Shown here: positions 47,847-53,069 of the stretch, piece by piece | Numbering within the stretch: position 1 is the first letter of the stretch | Layout: the number at the start of each line of letters is the position of its first letter | Assembly: GCA_017542305.1 (NCBI GenBank) | Contig: JAFXXK010000010.1 | Location: 1 to 53,069 of the forward strand | Direction of reading: 5' to 3' | Length of the DNA stretch: 53,069 nucleotides | From: a bacterium | GTDB taxonomy: Bacteria; Cyanobacteriota; Vampirovibrionia; Gastranaerophilales; Gastranaerophilaceae | Translations under genes and position numbers: made by a program | Notes under the pieces: model-generated | What the model saw: only the letters and a program-made list of their open reading frames with translations | What the model was told of the DNA's origin: nothing | The model's database searches: none

Positions 47847-47944
47847 AATAATACTCCATGGGGATATTAAAATAAAATCCAAACATAGAAGATGTTGCCT
47901 TTTGATATGCAATATTGTTACAAAAATTAAATACAGTATTTTTA

Positions 47945-47953
47945 TGCTAAAAT
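47945..47953 (+). promoter_or_regulatory. Extended -10 of the M16-like gene
   Basis: TGC TAAAAT at 47945-47953, 25 bp before the ATG at 47978; GGGAG serves as ribosome binding site. Confidence 0.4.
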
Positions 47954-47977
47954 AATGCTAAAGAATGGGAGATTAAA

Positions 47978-49192
47978 ATGAATACTAAAACATTGAAACT
48001 GAAAAACAATACGGAAGTTTTCTTTAAAAAAAATCCTAATACCCCAAGAATTGCATTGTGCCTGAATTTACGCAGCCCGAAAAGAAACAAAGAGGCAGGA
48101 CTCGATGTAATAATGGCAAGGCTTTTTATGCAAGGTACAAAAAATCGTTCGGCTGAAGATATTGCTAATGAACTGGATGCGTATGCTATAGAATTTTCAA
48201 CCGATGTAAAACCTGATTATATAAGATTGAAATTTGTATGTTTAAACGAAGATTTTGGTAAAGCTCTTGAAATTTTAACGGATATTATAAAAAACTCTAC
48301 TTTTGACGATTTTGACAAAGAACTCGTTAAAATGGAAGGCGAGATTATTGCCGATTTAGATTCTCCAAGAGCAAAAACTTCGGATAAATATTATTCAACA
48401 ATATTTGACGGTCATAATTACGGCTGTTCAAGTTCTAAAGTTTTGGAAAATATAAAGAATCTTACAAAAGCCGCTGTTATTCAAAATTACAATAATCTGA
48501 TAAATGAAAGCAAAAAAGTTATAACAGTTGTAGGGGACATTGATTTTGATAAGGTTGAAGCTGCTTTAAATGACAATTTGTCTGATTTACCGGCATCTCA
48601 GGACATAGAAATAAAATCAACCGTTTCTGAGGTTTCTGAAGACAAATATGCGGAGATTATTAAACCCGATGCAAATCAGGCTCATATAATTAAAGGCTGG
48701 ATTACGGACAGTTTTAAAAGTGATGACTATCCCGCATTATTGTTGTTGAATGTTATACTCGGCTCATCAGGTTTATCTTCAAGACTGTTTTTAGAATTGA
48801 GAGATAAAAAAGGATTAGCGTATGTTGTAAGAAGCTGCTATGAAGCATTCGGTGAATGTGCGGATTTCTACATATATATTGCAACCGAGCCCAAAAACAT
48901 CGAAGTATCGCTTGCGGGATTTAAAGAAGAATTGGAAAAAATCCAAAATATTCCCGTCGGTACGGAAGAATTGGAAAATGCTAAAAATAATATGCTGGGT
49001 AAGTGGGCATTTACTCAGGAAACCAATGAAAACCAGGCTATATTATACGGCAGTTACGGAATACTTAATTTGGGTTTTGACTTTAACGACAGAGCTAAAG
49101 AAAGACTAAAATCCGTTACTGCGGAACAAGTTCAGGAATGTGCAAAAAAATATTTCAGCCAAAAATCCGTATTAGCTGTATTAAAACCATAG
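47978..49192 (+). CDS. M16-family peptidase homologue lacking the zinc motif
   Basis: 404 residues, the length of a single M16 (pitrilysin/MPP-like) subunit. RSPKRNKEAGLDVIMARLFMQ aligns with the catalytic region, but the HxxEH zinc motif is replaced by DVIMAR, so it cannot cleave on its own. The second-half pattern LNVILGSSGLSSRLFLELRDKKGLAYVV is the conserved R/Y part of the family. Such subunits usually pair with an active partner (MPP alpha/beta style); none is in the window. The OmpA-like gene begins 54 bp later. Confidence 0.85.
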   Translation: MNTKTLKLKNNTEVFFKKNPNTPRIALCLNLRSPKRNKEAGLDVIMARLFMQGTKNRSAEDIANELDAYAIEFSTDVKPDYIRLKFVCLNEDFGKALEILTDIIKNSTFDDFDKELVKMEGEIIADLDSPRAKTSDKYYSTIFDGHNYGCSSSKVLENIKNLTKAAVIQNYNNLINESKKVITVVGDIDFDKVEAALNDNLSDLPASQDIEIKSTVSEVSEDKYAEIIKPDANQAHIIKGWITDSFKSDDYPALLLLNVILGSSGLSSRLFLELRDKKGLAYVVRSCYEAFGECADFYIYIATEPKNIEVSLAGFKEELEKIQNIPVGTEELENAKNNMLGKWAFTQETNENQAILYGSYGILNLGFDFNDRAKERLKSVTAEQVQECAKKYFSQKSVLAVLKP

Positions 49193-49217
49193 CCTGACGG
49201 ACAATGTAAAAATTAAA

Positions 49218-49258
49218 AGATACGCGCATAATACCTTAGAGGGTTTATGCGTGTATTA
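49218..49258 (+). promoter_or_regulatory. Hairpin enclosing the start codon of the OmpA-like gene
   Basis: The arm 49220-49235 (ATACGCGCATAATACC) pairs with 49242-49256 (GGTTTATGCGTGTAT), about 15 bp with one bulge and one G-U, loop TTAGAG. The AUG lies in the stem and the AGAGGG ribosome binding site is in the loop and stem edge. It may control translation. Confidence 0.5.
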
Positions 49259-49798
49259 TTTTGCGGAGCTTTCATACTTGGAATGTTTTATCTGTGTTTC
49301 TTTGTGCAGACAAAAGTTTGTGCAGTTTCGGATACAGAAATTTCCGATGCAAAAAAGCCTTATATAGTTGAAGAAATACTGAAAACTATTCCTAAAAAGG
49401 ATACTATTACCTATACAGTTGTTCCACGAGGCATAATATTGAGCGTGGCGCAGGAGGAATTATTTACGGGTAATTCCGATAAACTTTCGGATAACGGGAA
49501 AATTATTCTGCAATATATTGCCAATATGCTGAATAATTTTAATAATAACTGCACAATAGAAGCGCATACGGAAGAATTACTCAAACAGGGATTTATCTAT
49601 AAAGAGGACTGGGAAATAAGTATTGTCAGAGCCAATGCTATTTTTCATTATCTGGTTGATACTCTTAATGTTGATTCAGGCAGAATTTTCCCTATAGGCT
49701 TTGGAAAAATAATGCCCTTTAAAGGGAATGTTTCGCCTGTAGATTTCGCCGATAATAGAATTGATTTTGTAATTTTTGATTATACCGTATCAAGATAA
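49247..49798 (+). CDS. OmpA/MotB-like C-terminal domain protein
   Basis: 183 residues. The N-terminus is a signal peptide or anchor (MRVLFCGAFILGMFYLCFFV). About 85-183 follows the OmpA family peptidoglycan-binding fold: ELFTGNSDKLSDNGKIILQY, IEAHTEE, DWEISIVRANAIFHYLV and the end ADNRIDFVI. The D/R pair that binds diaminopimelate in the family is present as D...R in DWEISIVRA. It would sit in the envelope, holding something to the cell wall. The start lies in a hairpin. Confidence 0.8.
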   Translation: MRVLFCGAFILGMFYLCFFVQTKVCAVSDTEISDAKKPYIVEEILKTIPKKDTITYTVVPRGIILSVAQEELFTGNSDKLSDNGKIILQYIANMLNNFNNNCTIEAHTEELLKQGFIYKEDWEISIVRANAIFHYLVDTLNVDSGRIFPIGFGKIMPFKGNVSPVDFADNRIDFVIFDYTVSR

Positions 49799-49865
49799 AT
49801 TGTCCTGTTGTGGAATGAAATAAATAAAATCTTTAAATAAACTCCTTTAAGAAAGGAGTAATGTT

Positions 49866-50261
49866 ATGACAGAAAGACTTGAATTTTACCGCTGCAAAAT
49901 TTGCGGAAATCTTATACAAGTAATTTTGGACGGGGCAGGAGAACTTGTCTGCTGCGGGGAAAATATGGAAAAACTTACTGCTAATACTCAGGAGAAAGTT
50001 AACGGAGAGTATCATATTCCTGTTTATGTAAAAGACGATAACGGTTTTACTTCAATACAGGTTGGCAAAGAACTTCACCCGATGACTGAAGAACACCATA
50101 TTGAATTTATCGAAAGAATTTCTGAAGACAAAACCAAAATTCAACTTGAATATATGCATACAGATAAAGAACCCCGAATGGAGCTGCAAAATACTGCAGG
50201 CAGGGAATGTGCCGTTGAATTTTGCAATATACACGGATTGTGGGGGGGACATAATGATTAA
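49866..50261 (+). CDS. dfx: Desulfoferrodoxin (superoxide reductase, class I)
   Basis: 131 residues. N-terminal desulforedoxin domain with Cys10, Cys13, Cys29 and Cys30 (CxxC...CC) for an Fe(Cys)4 centre. The catalytic Fe site is outlined by H50 in GEYHIPV, HPMTEEHHIEFI and CNIHGLWG. It reduces superoxide to peroxide without making oxygen, suited to anaerobes. The usual lysine of the E-K-H loop is Tyr (E48-Y49-H50). GAAAGGAG ribosome binding site. It overlaps the ferritin start by 8 bp. Confidence 0.93.
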   Translation: MTERLEFYRCKICGNLIQVILDGAGELVCCGENMEKLTANTQEKVNGEYHIPVYVKDDNGFTSIQVGKELHPMTEEHHIEFIERISEDKTKIQLEYMHTDKEPRMELQNTAGRECAVEFCNIHGLWGGHND

Positions 50262-50745
50262 CGATAAAGTAGAGGACATATTAAATGCACAGATTAATAA
50301 AGAATTCTATTCCGCTTATTTATACCTTGCAATGTCTGCTTATTTTGACGGGATTGGTCTTAAGGGTTTTGCTCATTGGACAAAAGTGCAGGCTAAAGAG
50401 GAAATGGAGCATGGATTAAAAATTTTTAATTACATAATAGAAAGAGACGGCAATATTGATTTAAGAACAATTGAAGCGCCGGTGAAAGATTTTCAGGATC
50501 CGTTGCAGGTATTTGAACTAATACTTGAACACGAAAAATTAATAACGGGCAGCATAGAAACTGTTGCAAACTTCAGCGAAGATGAATGTGACAGAGCAAC
50601 AAGACATTTTATTGACCAATATATAAGTGAGCAGGTCGAAGAAGAAGCTCAGGTTCTTGATGTTATAAAGATGATAAAAATGTTTGGCACAGAATGCCCG
50701 ATAATGTACCATATAGATAAAGAACTTATGAAAAGAGAATCCTGA
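50254..50745 (+). CDS. ftnA: Ferritin
   Basis: 163 residues from ATG 50254, placed inside the end of the superoxide reductase gene; a longer upstream frame only repeats that gene in another phase. Four-helix ferritin with ferroxidase residues E17, E50, H53, E94, Q127 and E130 in the FtnA pattern (EFYSAYLYLAM; EEMEHGLK; EHEK; SEQVEEEA). It stores iron and limits radical damage. The 8-bp overlap indicates translational coupling with superoxide reductase. Confidence 0.94.
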   Translation: MINDKVEDILNAQINKEFYSAYLYLAMSAYFDGIGLKGFAHWTKVQAKEEMEHGLKIFNYIIERDGNIDLRTIEAPVKDFQDPLQVFELILEHEKLITGSIETVANFSEDECDRATRHFIDQYISEQVEEEAQVLDVIKMIKMFGTECPIMYHIDKELMKRES

Positions 50746-50788
50746 TGAGCAGAGATGTCCAAATACCAAAGATTAAGTTCTGCCTTGC

Positions 50789-51025
50789 AGGTTCTCGTCC
50801 TTCCATAACAAAAAAGACCCTTGCGGGTCTTAATTGGCTGGGATGGAAGGACTCTACATAGCCGTTGGCGAAAATTCGATTTTTGAGCCTACGGATATGT
50901 ATGCAGAGCTAACCTCGTGTTTTGCGACGGCGAGAGCAAAACACAAGAGGAGCGAGGACTCCATCCCAAAAGTTGCAAACAAAAAAGACCCTTGCGGGTC
51001 TTAATTGGCTGGGATGGAAGGACTC
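50789..51025. repeat. Cluster of tRNA-Gln 3'-end fragments around a 130-bp element
   Basis: A 48-bp exact direct repeat (50807-50854 and 50978-51025) contains the last 20 bases of tRNA-Gln plus its terminator. The segment 50839-50968 is bounded by inverted TGGGATGGA/TCCATCCCA. An inverted, slightly changed tRNA 3'-end piece lies at 50789-50806. A dyad inside (GTGTTTTGC 50917-50925, GCAAAACAC 50936-50944) makes a hairpin. This looks like integration or recombination scars at a tRNA gene. No protein gene lies in 50746-51165. Confidence 0.65.
50981..51002 (-). terminator. tRNA-Gln terminator
   Basis: Minus strand: AAGACCC-GCAA-GGGTCTT followed by T's (plus-strand AAAAAA at 50981-50986). An identical hairpin is at 50814-50831. 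Confidence 0.8.
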
Positions 51026-51080
51026 GAACCTCCGAATGCCTGGACCAAAACCAGGTGCCTTACCACTTGGCGACATCCCA
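51006..51080 (-). tRNA. tRNA-Gln (anticodon TTG), CCA encoded
   Basis: Acceptor TGGGATG/CATCCCA with G discriminator and encoded CCA (51006-51008). D-arm GCCAAGTGGTAAGGC, anticodon stem CCTGG/CCAGG with loop TTTTGGT giving TTG, and T-arm with GTTCGAGT. The CCA is genomic here but not in tRNA-Leu. Confidence 0.93.
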
Positions 51081-51094
51081 TTATCGGTACAGTT

Positions 51095-51125
51095 ATTATA
51101 ATATTACATAAATATAGAATGTCAA
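51095..51125 (-). promoter_or_regulatory. tRNA-Gln promoter
   Basis: Minus strand: TTGACA (51125-51120), 16-nt spacer, TATTAT (51103-51098), with the overlapping alternative TATAAT at 51100-51095. Confidence 0.6.
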
Positions 51126-51165
51126 TATACATACCGAAAAACAGACACTGTTCAGCGGTTTTGTC

Positions 51166-52275
51166 TTATATTCTATAATAGTTTTTTCGTTTGAATTTAC
51201 TCTCTAAAACAATACAAATATAGTTCATTTTATTCTTTGTTGCGGTAGTCATATTGACAAATTGAGTACCAGCCATACAGCCTGAAACATATATAACCTT
51301 AACCTCAGCTTTTACTGTAAGATTGCCGTATCTGAAGCTGACAGGAACTATATCTCCGATATTAAGCGTATTATTGTGAGTTACAGCCATACCTCCTCTG
51401 GAGATATCAACAATAGAATCTATCATATCGCTTGTTTCAATTGTTATAGGTTCATTTTCTATCTTAAATCTCAATGATTGTCGATTATCTTGTGTCGGAA
51501 TATCTGTGGCAATTTCTGCTTGTAGAAAGTCTGAAAAATCGTTTCTGATTTCAGGTCGGATATTTGTATCTTTATCATCATCCGTATCAATATAATTTTC
51601 AGCATTAAATTCCGGGTCAGAATATTGATATTCATCATTATTCGTGGATATGTCAGCTTCCGTATCAATATCAGATTCTTCGGCATCATTAGATTCAACA
51701 GTCATATCGTTATCAAAATCATTGTCGGTATTAGCTTCCGTATCAATATCAGATTCTTCTGAATCATCGGATTCAGCAGTTATATCGTTATCAAAATCAT
51801 TTTCGGTATTAGCTTCCGTATCAATATCAGATTCTTCGGAATCATCGGATTCAACAGTCATATCGTTATCGAAATCATTATCGGTATTAGCTTCCGTATC
51901 AATATCAGATTCTTCGGAATCATTGGATTCAACAGTTATATCGTTATCGAAATCATTGTCCAGATCCGTTTTGTCACCAGCATTAGATTCTTCGGTATAG
52001 TCAGTTTCGGGATAAATATCCCCGTCAAAATCACTGTCAGCATCAATGTCAATATCTGCATCAGAATCATTATCCTCATCAGAATCTGCATCTGCGTCCG
52101 CATCACTATCATTATCAATATCAGCATCAGCATCTGCGTCCGCATCGGCATCAGCATCAGAATCCGCATCAACGTCGGTGTCGGCATCCGAATCAGAGTC
52201 TGCATCAATTTCAGACATTAAAAAATCATAATCGTCTCCAAATTCTTCGTACATATCTGACTTAAATGCTGACAT
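51166..52275 (-). CDS. PilZ-domain protein with long acidic repeat region
   Basis: 369 residues. Residues 22-85 are almost only Asp/Ala/Ser. About 110-210 are four copies of a 26-residue acidic unit (DNDFDNDITVES + SEESDIDTEANT), 78-bp DNA repeats starting near 51661, 51739, 51817 and 51895. The last 110 are a PilZ domain: the RxxxR motif RQSLRF and DISRGGMAV (D-x-S-x-x-G), the c-di-GMP contacts. No signal peptide or span. It probably responds to c-di-GMP with a strongly negative extended arm. A second, similar gene lies upstream on the same strand. Confidence 0.8.
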   Translation of the reverse strand: MSAFKSDMYEEFGDDYDFLMSEIDADSDSDADTDVDADSDADADADADADADIDNDSDADADADSDEDNDSDADIDIDADSDFDGDIYPETDYTEESNAGDKTDLDNDFDNDITVESNDSEESDIDTEANTDNDFDNDMTVESDDSEESDIDTEANTENDFDNDITAESDDSEESDIDTEANTDNDFDNDMTVESNDAEESDIDTEADISTNNDEYQYSDPEFNAENYIDTDDDKDTNIRPEIRNDFSDFLQAEIATDIPTQDNRQSLRFKIENEPITIETSDMIDSIVDISRGGMAVTHNNTLNIGDIVPVSFRYGNLTVKAEVKVIYVSGCMAGTQFVNMTTATKNKMNYICIVLESKFKRKNYYRI

Positions 52276-52347
52276 ACTAATAACCCAATCCTTGTTTATT
52301 ACTCATTAATATTATCATCTTTCATAATAATATTCAAGTCACACAAA

Positions 52348-52380
52348 ATAAGAACCGGCAATTTATTTGCCGGTTCTTAT
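52348..52380 (-). terminator. Terminator of the second PilZ gene
   Basis: ATAAGAACCGGCA (52348-52360) pairs with TGCCGGTTCTTAT (52368-52380), 13-bp stem, 7-nt loop, followed on the minus strand by TTTTG. It is 26 bp past the stop at 52407. Confidence 0.8.
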
Positions 52381-52406
52381 CCTTTATCTTTAATCCAAAA
52401 TGATAA

Positions 52407-53069
52407 TTATATCTTACCTTCCATTGCTAAACTCATATATAGTAATTGATTTGCTACAGATGGTGTTAAGTTAACGAATTGAGTTCCGGCACGTCTGTCA
52501 GAAGCTGATATAACTTTTACATCGGTACTTACGGTCATATTGCCGAAATTAAAGTTTACAGGAATTACATCTCCAACTTTTAACTGTTTGTTATGAGCTA
52601 CTGCCATACCACCTCTGGATATATCGATTATTGATACGAGTTTGTCATTAGCTTCCATTGAGATAGGTTCATTTCCGGCATTAAATCGCATATATTGACG
52701 TTTATCAATAGATGGAACTAATTCGGAAACATCTTTACGCCATACCTGTGAAATAATATCGTCATCAGAATCAGCGTCAGCATCGGCGTCGGCATCGGCG
52801 TCAGCGTCGGCATCAGCATCGGCATCGGCATCCGCATCGGCATCAGCATCGGCATCGGCGTCAGCATCAGCATCGGCATCAGCATCGGCGTCAGCGTCGG
52901 CATCAGCATCGGCATCGGCGTCAGCATCGGCATCGGCGTCAGCATCGGCATCGGCGTCAGCATCGGCATCGGCGTCAGCATCAGCATCGGCATCAGCATC
53001 GGCATCGGCATCAGCATCGGCATCAGCGTCTGCGTCAGCATCGGCATCGGCGTCAGCGTCAGCGTCGGC
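52407..53069 (-). CDS. PilZ-domain protein with (Asp-Ala)n region, 5' end outside window
   Basis: 221 codons open to the window edge; the start is not included. The last 105 residues are a PilZ domain with RQYMRF (RxxxR) and [11 protein letters not shown], close in sequence to the PilZ domain of the neighbour, so the two are duplicates. Before it, about 100 residues are nearly pure Asp-Ala/Asp-Ser dipeptides (ends [17 protein letters not shown]). An internal ATG at 52691 would start inside the RxxxR motif and is not the real start. Likely a c-di-GMP binding protein with a long polyanionic arm. Confidence 0.8.
   Translation of the reverse strand, partial: ADADADADADADADADADADADADADADADADADADADADADADADADADADADADADADADADADADADADADADADADADADADADADADADADADADSDDDIISQVWRKDVSELVPSIDKRQYMRFNAGNEPISMEANDKLVSIIDISRGGMAVAHNKQLKVGDVIPVNFNFGNMTVSTDVKVISASDRRAGTQFVNLTPSVANQLLYMSLAMEGKI
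52770..53069. repeat. Hexanucleotide tandem repeat coding (Asp-Ala)n
   Basis: About 300 bases of the 6-bp unit GCATCG/GCGTCA on the plus strand, reading Asp-Ala on the minus strand. It runs off the window. Such arrays change length by slippage in steps that keep the frame. Confidence 0.9.

Noticed and set aside
50917-51111. Open frame of 64 codons on the plus strand
   Set aside because: It is the antisense translation of tRNA-Gln (GWDGRTRTSE...), a well-known false gene.
51644-52231. Plus-strand Ser/Ala-rich frames opposite the PilZ gene
   Set aside because: They are low-complexity antisense readings of Asp-rich repeats with no ribosome binding site.

Overview
The window is AT-rich and almost fully coding. 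Its gene set points to a non-photosynthetic relative of the cyanobacteria of the Gastranaerophilales/Melainabacteria type, an anaerobe of gut-like habitats. The clues are a DUF3326 protein (otherwise mostly cyanobacterial and plastid), LL-diaminopimelate aminotransferase (DapL), a Ski2-like helicase of cyanobacterial style, glycogen synthase without any photosynthesis gene, a superoxide reductase/ferritin pair typical of anaerobes, and many lineage-specific hypothetical proteins. The taxonomic call is an inference from gene content.

Layout. 1-226 is the start of a Mu-type transposase leaving the window, with a phased array of TGCAC boxes behind it, then tRNA-Leu(CAG). 764-7571 holds an anchored unknown protein, mutS, a HAD hydrolase, TPR proteins and a candidate small RNA. 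7575-9327 is an orphan pair of sugar ABC permeases. 9381-17504 carries an XRE regulator diverging from a coiled-coil protein, then ruvB, dapL, a very large zinc-ribbon/TPR protein and glgA. 18012-22806 is a minus-strand block: a PurD-like protein, an HExxH metalloprotease and a GLUG-repeat protein broken by a single in-frame TAA. 22943-30658 carries the Ski2-like helicase and three lineage-specific proteins, one with a phosphoribosyltransferase-like domain. 30895-32782 is a regulatory cluster: a NarL-type response regulator, an anti-sigma factor and an ECF sigma factor. 32885-42801 is mostly housekeeping (leuC, metK, dapA, secD, secF, dnaK). 43005-49798 has the DUF3326 protein, large unknown proteins, an M16-like protein without its zinc motif and an OmpA-like protein. 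49866-51080 holds superoxide reductase, ferritin and tRNA-Gln(TTG) surrounded by fragments of itself. 51166-53069 encodes two PilZ (c-di-GMP-binding type) proteins with very long acidic repeat tails.

How the genes fit together. dapA and dapL belong to the diaminopimelate/lysine pathway by the DapL route. secD and secF form the SecDF translocase accessory. Superoxide reductase and ferritin are translationally coupled for oxygen and iron stress. The sigma/anti-sigma pair, the response regulator and the PilZ proteins indicate signalling control.

The most interesting signals are RNA- and DNA-level: a near-perfect hairpin burying the Shine-Dalgarno of the ECF sigma gene, an H-type pseudoknot candidate over the metK ribosome binding site, a start-codon hairpin on the OmpA-like gene, a free-standing small RNA candidate with a CCUCC loop, a shared phased TGTTA(A)C motif about 80-115 bases upstream of three unrelated lineage-specific genes, and a P-x-F-x-small motif near the N-terminus of four otherwise unrelated proteins. 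All were found by eye; no folding or database search was run.
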